Source: Algoriphagus zhangzhouensis (GTDB lineage: Bacteria; Bacteroidota; Bacteroidia; Cytophagales; Cyclobacteriaceae). Taken from it: 64,000 nt of DNA. Positions 56,158 through 64,000 of this stretch are shown piece by piece. The translations under genes and the position numbers were made by a program. How positions within the stretch are numbered: position 1 is the stretch's first letter; each line of letters opens with the position of its first letter. The notes under the pieces were generated by a model. The model worked only from the letters and a program-made list of their open reading frames with translations, searched no databases and had not been told where the DNA came from. Where the stretch lies: contig NZ_FRXN01000002.1 in assembly GCF_900148515.1 (NCBI RefSeq), positions 682,001 through 746,000 of the forward strand, written 5' to 3'.

Positions 56158-57138
56158 ATGTCATTACCAATTATTGATCTACACTGCGATTTACTTTCTT
56201 ACCTAGCTCGAATCCCCGATGCAAGTCCATTTGCAGGAGATGAGATTGCTTGTGCATTTCCACATCTTAAATCAGGAAATGTCAAAGTCCAGGTTTGTGC
56301 GATTTACACAGATGTCAGACCTATTTCCATGGATTTGGCTTGGAAGCAGGCAGAGAAATTTAATGAACTTGTTAGTCAAGAAAAGGAGTCCTTTTCGGCC
56401 TTTGATTGCAAAATTCTTCCTTCAGATGAGACTGTTTCGCTTTTCGCATCCATTGAAAATGCTGCTGGATTGGGAAATGAAGATGCCACTTGGGATGAAA
56501 TTTATGCTCAGTTTGACAGGATACTCGAGAAAACAGAAAAGCTTGCCTATATCGGATTGACCCACCATACTGAAAACCGTTTCGGAGGGGGAAATTATAC
56601 CGAAGGAATCGGCCTGAAAGACGATGGCAAAAAACTACTCGATTACATGAGTGGAAAGAAAATCCCAGTAGACTTCAGCCATACATCTGATTTGCTAGCA
56701 GAAGGGATCTTAAATCATATTGCGCAAGCAAACTTGGATATTCCAATCATTGCGAGTCACTCGAATTATCGAGCTATTTGGGATCATAAAAGAAACTTAC
56801 CTGATGAGTTTGCTCAAGAAATCATCCGTAGAAAAGGAATTATCGGAGTGAACTTCCTTCGTGCATTTTTAGATACTGATGTTCCTGAAAGGTTGTTTGA
56901 ACATATCCTTCATGGATTTGAAATTGGTGGAAAAGAGGCACAAGGATTTGGGGCCGATTACTTTTATACCAAGGATTTTGGTGATCCTAACCGCTTTCCA
57001 TTCTATTTCCCTTTGGCAGATGATGCCAGCAAATACCCAAGTTTGTTGGAAAGCTTGAGCAGCAAATTGGATTCTGAATCTCTAGAAAACCTAGCTTACA
57101 AAAACGTCTTAACTTTCTACCAAAACCTTCACAGCTGA
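56158..57138 (+). CDS. Membrane dipeptidase family protein (peptidase M19)
   Basis: This 326-residue metallohydrolase has DLHCD at residues 7-11 (first zinc His/Asp), a Glu in FASIENAAGLG, GLTHHTENRFGGG, VDFSHTSD and IIASHSNYRAIW, which carry the remaining His ligands of the M19 renal-dipeptidase fold. There is no signal peptide, so it is probably cytosolic. Such enzymes hydrolyse dipeptides, including D-amino-acid ones. Its last base is the first base of the next gene, so the two are coupled. Confidence 0.88.
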   Translation: MSLPIIDLHCDLLSYLARIPDASPFAGDEIACAFPHLKSGNVKVQVCAIYTDVRPISMDLAWKQAEKFNELVSQEKESFSAFDCKILPSDETVSLFASIENAAGLGNEDATWDEIYAQFDRILEKTEKLAYIGLTHHTENRFGGGNYTEGIGLKDDGKKLLDYMSGKKIPVDFSHTSDLLAEGILNHIAQANLDIPIIASHSNYRAIWDHKRNLPDEFAQEIIRRKGIIGVNFLRAFLDTDVPERLFEHILHGFEIGGKEAQGFGADYFYTKDFGDPNRFPFYFPLADDASKYPSLLESLSSKLDSESLENLAYKNVLTFYQNLHS

Positions 57139-57749
57139 TGTCTTCCCATCATTTTGTCAAAGAGCAACAGGAACCGGCAGTTCTGATTTTGGATACCCAG
57201 GGAATTTCCTTCGATTCCATCAGTCCTTTGTTGGAATGGGTTCCAACAGTGCTAGTTGCCGAAAATTGTGTAGATCAAGTTCTCTCTTGGGGAATCAAAA
57301 TCGATGTGGTTTTAGCGAGTGAAGACTTTCAAAAGGCAAATCTGAATCTTTTGGAAGAGCAATATCCATTGAGATTTTACACTTCCTCCACTGATAATTT
57401 TTTGGGAGACGGACTCCACTATCTAATGGCATCCAATCATCAAGCAGCTCATCTGGTAGGGTTTCCACATGAGAAGGCATTGGAGCTCGGATTGTTTTTG
57501 GAGGAAATGGATCTTACGATTCAAGAAGCCGAATGGAAGTTTTATCCCGTGAAAGGCGGAAAATTCAAGAAGTGGTTCCGATCCAGTGAAATTGAGATTT
57601 TTGGACAGGAAGGCTTACCCGTAGAATTGGAAAATGAGAACGGAAAACTCATTTTACCCCTCACTTATGTGACGATATTGGAAGTTCCGGAAGGCTTTAC
57701 TGAAATACAGGCTCCGGGAGTTTTTTGGATTGGAGAGAGAACTACTTAA
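57138..57749 (+). CDS. Hypothetical protein coupled to M19 dipeptidase
   Basis: I do not recognise this 203-residue protein. It has an alpha/beta look: VLILDTQGISFD, VPTVLVAENCVDQVLSWGIKIDVVLASEDF, AAHLVGF, then a C-terminal beta-rich half ending in LTYVTILEVPEGFTEIQAPGVFWIGE. The first half loosely recalls thiamine pyrophosphokinase (GIxIDVVLxSEDF against the GDxDS pattern), but the family's substrate residues are missing. No membrane segment or signal peptide is seen. It starts within the stop codon of the dipeptidase gene, suggesting a shared role, and its end overlaps the convergent sulfoxide reductase gene by four bases. Confidence 0.65.
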   Translation: MSSHHFVKEQQEPAVLILDTQGISFDSISPLLEWVPTVLVAENCVDQVLSWGIKIDVVLASEDFQKANLNLLEEQYPLRFYTSSTDNFLGDGLHYLMASNHQAAHLVGFPHEKALELGLFLEEMDLTIQEAEWKFYPVKGGKFKKWFRSSEIEIFGQEGLPVELENENGKLILPLTYVTILEVPEGFTEIQAPGVFWIGERTT

Positions 57750-58228
57750 AGCGTTCCCGACAAAACAGCCATCAACTTTTCCAAATAGAGCTGATCAGTT
57801 TCGTCGAAATCATTCAATTGATCGCTGTCCACATCCAAGACCATGGCAACTTCAGAACCTTTGAATACCGGAACTACAATTTCAGATCTGGAAGCTGAAC
57901 TACAGGCAATATGTCCAGGAAATGCATCCACATCCGGCACCAATTGAGTTTTGGCATCTTTCCAAGCCGTACCACAGACACCCTTCCCTAAATTAATTCG
58001 GGTACAGGCAATAGGTCCCTGAAAAGGTCCGAGAACTAGTTGCTCACCTTTAACCACGTAGAATCCAACCCAGAAAAAATCAAAGGCCTGCTTCAATGCC
58101 GCTGCGATGTTGGAGAGGTTGGCATACATATCTGGTTCTCCAGAAATCAAGGCTTCGATTTGCGGAAGAACTGCTTCGTATTGCTCTGCTTTCGTAGCAG
58201 ATTCAGGAACGTATAGATTTTCAGACAT
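57746..58228 (-). CDS. msrC: Free methionine-(R)-sulfoxide reductase
   Basis: This 160-residue GAF-fold enzyme reduces free methionine-R-sulfoxide. C75 (IACTRI), C85 (GVCGTAW) and C109 (HIACSS) have the same spacing as C84, C94 and C118 of the E. coli enzyme. FFWVGFYVV, VLGPFQGPIAC and VLDVDSDQLNDFDETD are also typical. Its start lies 8 bases inside ribD. Confidence 0.93.
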   Translation of the reverse strand: MSENLYVPESATKAEQYEAVLPQIEALISGEPDMYANLSNIAAALKQAFDFFWVGFYVVKGEQLVLGPFQGPIACTRINLGKGVCGTAWKDAKTQLVPDVDAFPGHIACSSASRSEIVVPVFKGSEVAMVLDVDSDQLNDFDETDQLYLEKLMAVLSGTL

Positions 58229-59246
58229 GGTAATAAATGGCTAATTCGTCTTCTAGGAAATAAACTCTTTCACTTGAGGGATGAGAAATTTGAGGGGCAT
58301 TGATTCCTTCCAAAAATTTCACCTGGCTGGTAAACACCCTTGCTTCATCCCAAAGTTCAGATTCGATGAATTTATTTAAAAGGAAGGAACCTCCTTCTAC
58401 TATCAAACTCTGGATTTTCCGCTCCTGCAGATCATCCAAAATCTCCTGGATTTCAAACTTTGGAGAAAGCTTTTTCCACTCCAGATTCCCATTGGTTTCT
58501 GACTTTTTCAGGTTGTAGCAAATCGTCGGAATTCCATGATCGAATAATTTCAACTCATGTGAAAGCTGCAATTGTCTATCTATGACCAAGCGAAGAGGAT
58601 TTTTTCCAACCCAATCACGCACATTTAAAGAAGGATCATCGTACTGAGCAGTATTCCTTCCCACCAAAATGGCATCTTCCTCAGCTCTCCACTTATGAAC
58701 CTGCTGACGGCTTAGGGAATTGGAAATCCATTTGGAGGAGTAATCTTTTCGAGCCACAAAACCATCTAAGGTCTGTGCCCATTTCAGGATTACATAAGGT
58801 CTTTTCTTTTCGATTTGGGTAAAAAACCGTCGGTTTTGCGATCGGGCTTCTTGTTCCAAAATCCCTGTCTCGACTTCAATTCCAGCATCTTTTAGAATTT
58901 GGATTCCTTTTCCTCCAACCAATGGATTGGAATCAAAAGCCGCGATTACGACTTTTTTAACACTCTTTTCCACCAAAAGATTGGCACAAGGAGGAGTTTT
59001 ACCAAAATGAGCACAAGGCTCCAAAGTCACATAAACCGTAGATTCTGGAAGCAATTCAGGGTTTTTCACCGAATTTACCGCATTGACTTCCGCATGGGGA
59101 CCCCCATATACTTTATGAAATCCCTCTCCGATAATCACCCCGTCATGAACAATGACACAGCCCACCATAGGATTAGGGCTGACATTTCCACGACCCCACT
59201 CTGCTAGCTCTAAAGCTCTTCGCATGTATTGAGCGTGCATTTCCAT
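58221..59246 (-). CDS. ribD: Bifunctional riboflavin biosynthesis protein RibD
   Basis: This 341-residue protein combines an N-terminal cytidine-deaminase-like domain (GGPHAEVNA zinc/proton motif, EPCAHFGKTPPC zinc motif) with a C-terminal pyrimidine reductase domain (RPYVILKWAQTLDG, DAILVGRNTAQYDDP, LIVEGGSFLLNKF). It carries out the second and third steps after GTP cyclohydrolase II in riboflavin synthesis. ATG 59246 shares its A with the stop of the upstream DUF4382 gene; a TTG one codon earlier is also in frame. It overlaps msrC by 8 bases. Confidence 0.95.
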   Translation of the reverse strand: MEMHAQYMRRALELAEWGRGNVSPNPMVGCVIVHDGVIIGEGFHKVYGGPHAEVNAVNSVKNPELLPESTVYVTLEPCAHFGKTPPCANLLVEKSVKKVVIAAFDSNPLVGGKGIQILKDAGIEVETGILEQEARSQNRRFFTQIEKKRPYVILKWAQTLDGFVARKDYSSKWISNSLSRQQVHKWRAEEDAILVGRNTAQYDDPSLNVRDWVGKNPLRLVIDRQLQLSHELKLFDHGIPTICYNLKKSETNGNLEWKKLSPKFEIQEILDDLQERKIQSLIVEGGSFLLNKFIESELWDEARVFTSQVKFLEGINAPQISHPSSERVYFLEDELAIYYHV

Positions 59247-60046
59247 CAAGGTTTGATTCTAAAGGTTAATAAATCCAAGGTTTGACTTTCTCCAGCTACC
59301 ACCTCCAATCCAAGAAGTGTATCAGCTAAAAATCCATCATTTTTTGGATCAAAATAAAGGTCATAGGTGCCTTCAGGTAATCTGAAATAATAGCCCATAT
59401 CTTCATTGACATGAGTACTAGTAGAATCACCATCCTGGATAGCAAATATTGCGGGTCTTAACTGATCTTGCGAAATAGTCCCATAGATTTCCCCCAAGTC
59501 TCCTGGCAATAGCACATGCAAATAGGGATCGAAAGACAAGGTCAGCGGATCTGGATTGACAGTCTGAATGGATTTTTCCAAATCAAAATCCAAAACAACA
59601 TCATAAGAGAGACCTGATTCCAGAAACATTTCAATATCAATGGGAATAAGAGTAGTAGCAGTCTCCACCAAAGGTAGATTATATCTGTCTTCACTTTCCC
59701 AGAGGTAATTGCTGGTACCGATTTCGAGTTCCATCCCGATAATCTGCCCTGGAGGTAAAGGCTCTCTACCCAATAGTAATACTTCTCCTCCCACATAATC
59801 TGAGACCTTAACTTGCTTATCTCCCAGTTCATATTCGATAAAAAATGTCTGCTCTTCGGTCTCTCTTCCCTGCACATTCATGGTGACATTCACTCCAAAG
59901 ATTTCCACAAAAACAGAATCGTATAGAGGCGGAGCGTCGATTAGAACAACATTGAGCAAAGCTTCCGGCTTGTCGTCAGCACTGGAACAGGCTCCAAGGA
60001 AGCCCAAAAACAATAAAACTGCTGGGAAAAGGTTTCTTATTCTCAC
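59246..60046 (-). CDS. DUF4382-domain lipoprotein
   Basis: This 266-residue lipoprotein (signal ending LGAC, Cys20) begins its mature part with LLNVVLIDAPPLYDSVFVEIFGVNV, the typical DUF4382 start, and ends with a carboxypeptidase-regulatory-like beta domain (GEIYGTI... through EGTYDLYFDPKNDG). Function is unknown. It is paralogous to the next gene upstream on the same strand, and its stop is coupled to ribD. Confidence 0.85.
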   Translation of the reverse strand: MRIRNLFPAVLLFLGFLGACSSADDKPEALLNVVLIDAPPLYDSVFVEIFGVNVTMNVQGRETEEQTFFIEYELGDKQVKVSDYVGGEVLLLGREPLPPGQIIGMELEIGTSNYLWESEDRYNLPLVETATTLIPIDIEMFLESGLSYDVVLDFDLEKSIQTVNPDPLTLSFDPYLHVLLPGDLGEIYGTISQDQLRPAIFAIQDGDSTSTHVNEDMGYYFRLPEGTYDLYFDPKNDGFLADTLLGLEVVAGESQTLDLLTFRIKP

Positions 60047-60096
60047 ATTACAAATTTAGACCAAATCTTGGTTTAGGTAGAATTGTTTGAAAGCAA

Positions 60097-60119
60097 AAAA
60101 GCCGGCTTAGCCGGCTTTT
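60097..60119 (-). terminator. Rho-independent terminator between DUF4382 genes
   Basis: A perfect 10-bp stem AAAAGCCGGC / GCCGGCTTTT with a TTA loop ends the upstream DUF4382 gene on the minus strand. It could work in both directions. Confidence 0.88.
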
Positions 60120-60143
60120 AACATCTTACTGAGAATATTTCAA

Positions 60144-60980
60144 TTATAAGAGATCCAAGATGATAGGATCTACTACAGTCATTTCTCCATCTACTACTAA
60201 GATTCCATCAATTTGAACTGGAGCATACAATTCATTTGGAGTAATTACCAAAGAGTAGGTTCCTGAATCCAAACCTTGAATTTTGAAGTTTCCGTTTTCA
60301 TCAACGTAGGTAGTATAGTTGTCATCTCCATCTACCGCAGTCACTTCGATCATTTGTGCTTCAATTGGTAAAATCTGTCCAGAGATTCCTGCAGCTTCTT
60401 GTAGATAGGCTCTCAAAACAGGCTTCAAATTGATATTTCCTGAATTTCCAGCAACTACAATTGATTTAGCAACATCGAAGTCAATGATCAAATCATAGGT
60501 CTGACCAGCTTCTAGTTCTTGATCGATTTTGATTTTCAATCCACTCTGTTGAGCACTTGGAGTTTTCAAATCGGACTCTACTCCATCTTTTACCACATAA
60601 TTGTTGGTACCTAAAATCAATCTGATTTGATCGATTTCACCCTCTTCAAAATCTTCAGTACCCAAAAGCAAAGAATTAGCTCCTGTTAAATCTAAAAGGT
60701 TGACCATTTGGCTCTCTCCTTCATAGGAAATCTCTTGCCAAGAGTCATAATTGTCATCATCGTCTCCTTGAGAATTGTCATCATCCATGGAGTTGTCATC
60801 CATTTTCACACGTACAGCAAGTACTTCCACCCATACTTCATCAAAATCTCCCGGTGCATCCACTAGGTAAAAATTAACTCTTGCTTTCCCATCCAAATTT
60901 CCCGGAGAATCATCCGAGGTACATGAAGCAGCAAATATGACAGTTAGGGCAGTTAGAAAATATGAAATGTACTTTTTCAT
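60144..60980 (-). CDS. DUF4382-domain lipoprotein with acidic loop
   Basis: This 278-residue lipoprotein starts at ATG 60980 (signal MKKYISYFLTALTVIF, ending AASC, Cys20); the frame is open 56 residues further but that would overlap the divergent dGTPase start region and precede the signal. The mature start ARVNFYLVDAPGDFDEVWVEVLAVRV is the DUF4382 hallmark. Residues 60-79 form an unusual acidic stretch of Asp, Asn and Ser that its paralogue lacks, possibly calcium-binding. The C-terminal half is a Cna/carboxypeptidase-regulatory-like beta domain (GQILPIEAQMIEVTAVDG, NFKIQGLDSGTYSLVI). Confidence 0.86.
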   Translation of the reverse strand: MKKYISYFLTALTVIFAASCTSDDSPGNLDGKARVNFYLVDAPGDFDEVWVEVLAVRVKMDDNSMDDDNSQGDDDDNYDSWQEISYEGESQMVNLLDLTGANSLLLGTEDFEEGEIDQIRLILGTNNYVVKDGVESDLKTPSAQQSGLKIKIDQELEAGQTYDLIIDFDVAKSIVVAGNSGNINLKPVLRAYLQEAAGISGQILPIEAQMIEVTAVDGDDNYTTYVDENGNFKIQGLDSGTYSLVITPNELYAPVQIDGILVVDGEMTVVDPIILDLL

Positions 60981-61083
60981 AAATATTTGGTTTATGTTCA
61001 CCAATTCATTTTCAAGCTTTATGCCAGACTCTAATTTACTTCTTTTTTGAGGGTTTTCTCTGCAGGCATTCTTATTTTTGAGG

Positions 61084-62430
61084 ATGATGAAATGGGAACG
61101 ACTCCTTACACGTGGTAGATTTGGAGACAAACCGGGGTTTATCCCCACACAAGCAACTAGAAGTGAATTTGAAGTCGATTATGATCGAATCATTTTTTCA
61201 TCCCCTTTTAGAAACCTTCAGGATAAAACTCAGGTCTTCCCTCTACCCGATCAGGCTTTTGTCCATACCCGATTGACTCATAGCTTGGAAGTTTCCTCCG
61301 TCGGAAGATCTTTAGGAAAATCAGCCGGAGAATACCTTTTGAGTAAATATCCGAACCTAGAAAAAACAGGAATCACTTCTTCAGAAATCGGTGGAATCGT
61401 CGCCGCAGCTGCCTTGACACATGATATCGGAAATCCGCCATTTGGACATGCGGGAGAGGAAGCCATTTCCGACTTTTTCAAATTTCATCCTTTGGGACAA
61501 GTTTGGAAAAATCATGTAAGATCAGAGCAATGGGCGGATTTATGCAATTTCGAAGGAAATGCGCAAGGCTTTAGAATGCTTGTTTCAAAACAGTTTGGGT
61601 TGAAATTGACTTATGCGACTTTGGCTGCATTTACAAAGTACCCAAGACCAAGTTTGATTTCCCATCGAGATGTGGCAAGAAGAAGCCAGAAGAAATTCGG
61701 ATTTTTCATCAATCAGCTAGCGGATTTTGAGCAGATGGCAGCCTTTCTTGGAATCGGGAAATCCAGTGAAGAATGTTGGATGCGGCACCCATTGGCTTTT
61801 TTGGTGGAAGCTGCAGATGATATCTGCTATAGCATCATTGATTTGGAAGATGGATGCACGATGGGGCTCGTAAGTTTTGAAGAGACAGTCTCCCTTTTAG
61901 CTCCGATCTTAAAGGATAAATTTGATCCGGAAAAATTAAAAAATCGAACCAATGCCCAAAACTTGGGTGCATTGCGCGCTTTGGCTATTGGCGAGCTAAT
62001 CCAGGAAACTGTAGAAGCTTTTTCACAGTATGAGGAAAGCATGTGCAAGGGAAACTTTGATAAAGCCCTGACAGACATCATCCCTTCTGCCAAATACCTT
62101 CAGAAAATCACCGAAGTATCCGTCTTCAAAATCTATCGATCCAAAGTGGTTTTGGAAAAAGAAGCAGCAGGATTCCAGGTATTGGAAGGACTTCTTTCTG
62201 TTTTCTCAAAAGCCTTGTACCATCAGTTTTATGCTCCAGATCGCTTCTCAGGGCAGGATAAAAGCATTTTGAGGCTCTTGCCGGAGGATTTTCCTTTGAA
62301 AGGTTGGGGAGAGGAAGTCAATCCCTATCCTTTAATTCGAATCTTAGTGGACTATATCTCAGGAATGACTGATAAATACGCATTGAACCTATATCGGAGA
62401 GTCAAAGGTATCTCATTTCCAGGAAGCTAA
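61084..62430 (+). CDS. dgt: Deoxyguanosinetriphosphate triphosphohydrolase-family HD protein
   Basis: This 448-residue HD-domain protein resembles dGTPase. It has RSEFEVDYDRIIFSSPFRNLQDKTQVFP, HTRLTHSLEVSSVGR (first metal His), THDIGNPPFGHAGEEA (HD pair) and EAADDICYSIIDLEDG (last Asp). It would cleave dNTPs to nucleoside and triphosphate, limiting dNTP pools. ATG 61084 is preferred over an upstream in-frame TTG at 61078; ATG 61087 is equally possible. Its stop codon lies inside the stem of the following terminator. Confidence 0.9.
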   Translation: MMKWERLLTRGRFGDKPGFIPTQATRSEFEVDYDRIIFSSPFRNLQDKTQVFPLPDQAFVHTRLTHSLEVSSVGRSLGKSAGEYLLSKYPNLEKTGITSSEIGGIVAAAALTHDIGNPPFGHAGEEAISDFFKFHPLGQVWKNHVRSEQWADLCNFEGNAQGFRMLVSKQFGLKLTYATLAAFTKYPRPSLISHRDVARRSQKKFGFFINQLADFEQMAAFLGIGKSSEECWMRHPLAFLVEAADDICYSIIDLEDGCTMGLVSFEETVSLLAPILKDKFDPEKLKNRTNAQNLGALRALAIGELIQETVEAFSQYEESMCKGNFDKALTDIIPSAKYLQKITEVSVFKIYRSKVVLEKEAAGFQVLEGLLSVFSKALYHQFYAPDRFSGQDKSILRLLPEDFPLKGWGEEVNPYPLIRILVDYISGMTDKYALNLYRRVKGISFPGS

Positions 62431-62448
62431 ATTAGCTTCCTTTTTTTT
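62421..62448 (+). terminator. Rho-independent terminator overlapping dgt stop
   Basis: AGGAAGCTAA and TTAGCTTCCT pair perfectly around one central A and are followed by a run of eight T in total. The TAA stop codon (62428-62430) is part of the stem. Confidence 0.88.
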
Positions 62449-62530
62449 GGAAAAATTATTGAACAAATACCTCCTGTAAGTGAATCAATTAGATACAGTT
62501 TCCGTATTTAGTTGCCTAAAGAATTAGACA

Positions 62531-64000
62531 ATGAAAAAAGCCCTTTACATATTTCTTGGAGTTTTCTTTTTCCTATTGGTCTCTGCAGTCGCAATCCCCT
62601 TTTTATTTAAGGATAAAATCATAGAGCGCATCAATCGTGAGTTGGATAATTCTCTCAATGCACAAGTGTACTATGATCCAGAAAAAATTTCCTTGAGCCT
62701 TTTAAGGCATTTTCCAAATGTGAGTGCAACCATTGGAGATTTTGGAATTGTGGGAAAAGAAGAATTCGCTGCCGACACCCTGATTCAAGTGGATGAGTTG
62801 GATTTAGCCTTTAACCTTAAATCCATCATTTTTGATGAAAACCCATCTTTATCTGCCTTGAGCTTGATAGGAGGAGATATGTATATCAAGGTTTTGGAGG
62901 ATGGAAAAGCCAATTATGATATCGTAAAGGATGATGGTTCCGCTCCTGAAGAGGAATCTGAATCAACTTTTAAACTGGGAATAGAATCCATTGAGCTCGA
63001 TCAGGTCAATGTGATTTACGATGATCGCCAAATGCAATTTGCAATGGCCCTTGCTGAAATCTCTGCGAAAGGTTCTGGTGATTTTACCTTGGATGTCTAT
63101 GATTTACCGCTGCAGGTAGAAGCCACAATCGCGGATATGGCATATGAAGGAGTACATTATTTGACCAATAAGAAATTCGAAGGAGAGACAACACTTCAAG
63201 TGGATATGAACCAAATGAAATTCAGTTTTGCTGAAGGCACATTTGGCTTAAATGATTTTTACTTCAATCTAGATGGATTTGTAGCCTTGCCGGAGGACGG
63301 AATCGATTTGGATCTTCAATTCGGAGCGATGGATTCTGATTTCAAAAGCATTCTTTCTTTGGTTCCTGGAATCTATACTGAGTCATTTTCCAGTGTCAAA
63401 TCTTCTGGAACCATGGCTTTCAATGGATTTGTGAAAGGACTTTATAGCGAAACTGAACTACCAACTTTTGATATCAATTTGGAAGTAAAAGATGGAATGT
63501 TTCAATATCCTGATCTTCCAAAGCCTGTCGATGCCATTAACGTGAAGCTTCAGGCAAAAAATGAAACCAGCATTCTGGAAAATACCAGTTTGGACATCCC
63601 GACATTCTCCATGAGATTTGGAAGCAATCCGATTTCAGGAAACTTCCACTTGGCCAATTTGAAGGACTACTTTATGGAAGGTCAGTTAATCGGAAAGTTG
63701 GATTTAAAAGAATTGACGTCCATTTTCCCAATCGAAGGAACCCAACTTGCTGGGATTTTGGATATCGATGCAAAGGCAAAAGGAAAATACGATTCCATCA
63801 ACCATGTATTGCCTGCAATCACAGCCGATATCAATTTGGCCAATGGCTATGCTAAAAATCAGGATTATCCATCAGCATTGGAAAACATCCGAGCCAAAGC
63901 AAAAATCACTAGCAATACGGGACAGATGAAGGATTTTGTTGCTGATTTTCCTGATTTTGGTTTTGATCTGGAAGGAGAAAGAATTGCCGGAAATTTGAAG
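62531..64000 (+). CDS. AsmA-like exported protein, 3' partial
   Basis: The frame starts at ATG 62531 and stays open to the end of the window (490 codons), so the stop is outside. The N-terminus MKKALYIFLGVFFFLLVSAVAIPFLF is one membrane helix. AsmA-like features follow: IIERINRELDNSLNAQVYYDPEKISLSLLRHFPNVSATIGDF and repeated beta segments such as LDLAFNLKSIIF and GIESIELDQVNVIYDD. AsmA/TamB-like proteins form periplasmic beta-grooves thought to carry phospholipids to the outer membrane. It begins 100 bases after dgt and its terminator, so it has its own promoter. Confidence 0.87.
   Translation, partial: MKKALYIFLGVFFFLLVSAVAIPFLFKDKIIERINRELDNSLNAQVYYDPEKISLSLLRHFPNVSATIGDFGIVGKEEFAADTLIQVDELDLAFNLKSIIFDENPSLSALSLIGGDMYIKVLEDGKANYDIVKDDGSAPEEESESTFKLGIESIELDQVNVIYDDRQMQFAMALAEISAKGSGDFTLDVYDLPLQVEATIADMAYEGVHYLTNKKFEGETTLQVDMNQMKFSFAEGTFGLNDFYFNLDGFVALPEDGIDLDLQFGAMDSDFKSILSLVPGIYTESFSSVKSSGTMAFNGFVKGLYSETELPTFDINLEVKDGMFQYPDLPKPVDAINVKLQAKNETSILENTSLDIPTFSMRFGSNPISGNFHLANLKDYFMEGQLIGKLDLKELTSIFPIEGTQLAGILDIDAKAKGKYDSINHVLPAITADINLANGYAKNQDYPSALENIRAKAKITSNTGQMKDFVADFPDFGFDLEGERIAGNLK

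Noticed and set aside
57138..57749. Assignment as thiamine pyrophosphokinase
   Set aside because: Only a vague similarity in the first half; the expected Asp-rich and substrate-binding residues are not visible.

Overview
This window is a chromosomal segment of a Bacteroidota bacterium, most likely a Cytophagales member near Algoriphagus or Cyclobacteriaceae. The placement rests on gliding lipoproteins GldB and GldD, many lipoproteins with short lipoboxes, DUF4382 lipoproteins, a VPS10/BNR-type secreted protein, a kynurenine-to-quinolinate operon and the scarcity of Shine-Dalgarno sequences. The genus is an inference. I saw no rRNA, tRNA, CRISPR array, transposase or integrase.

Layout. 1-2934 is an AT-rich three-gene operon (first gene cut by the window edge) that matches ABC-three-component (ABC-3C) conflict systems: a C-terminal-domain protein, a middle component and a DUF3732 Rad50-like ATPase. 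It ends at a strong terminator. 3115-4755 is a lipoprotein subtilase. 4756-10840 holds repeat-rich intergenic DNA around a membrane protein and a GH78 alpha-L-rhamnosidase, followed by a secreted esterase. 11791-14903 is a tight plus-strand set: cbpA, cbpM, a small phosphatase-like gene and a full-length contractile tail sheath gene with no other tail genes nearby. 14955-25565 is mostly housekeeping and exported proteins: cupin lipoprotein, BNR-repeat protein, epimerase, acetyltransferase, CcmB, amidase, patatin with a cyclic-nucleotide-binding domain, P1 peptidase.

25661-43077 begins with nth and runs into an exopolysaccharide locus: asparagine synthetase-like amidotransferase, several glycosyltransferases, radical SAM/SPASM protein, SLBB export protein, Wzz-like protein, Wzx-like flippase, Wzy-like polymerase and a methyltransferase. 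gldB sits inside it on the opposite strand. No priming sugar-phosphate transferase and no tyrosine autokinase is present, so these must be encoded elsewhere. 43628-51921 carries recG, an APH-family kinase, a choice-of-anchor I lipoprotein, a sodium:solute symporter, gldD, a DinB-family protein and a 50-residue membrane protein that is easy to miss.

52126-56036 is a minus-strand kynurenine operon (3-hydroxyanthranilate dioxygenase, kynureninase, kynurenine 3-monooxygenase) with a nitroreductase at its end. It would convert kynurenine to the quinolinate precursor for NAD. The rest holds an M19 dipeptidase with an unrecognised partner gene, free methionine-(R)-sulfoxide reductase, ribD, two DUF4382 lipoproteins, a dGTPase and the start of an AsmA-like protein that runs off the window at 64000.

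The two most interesting places are the ABC-3C operon at the left edge and the orphan sheath in a chaperone operon. Several palindromic repeat families are scattered between genes, and one copy lies inside a glycosyltransferase reading frame.
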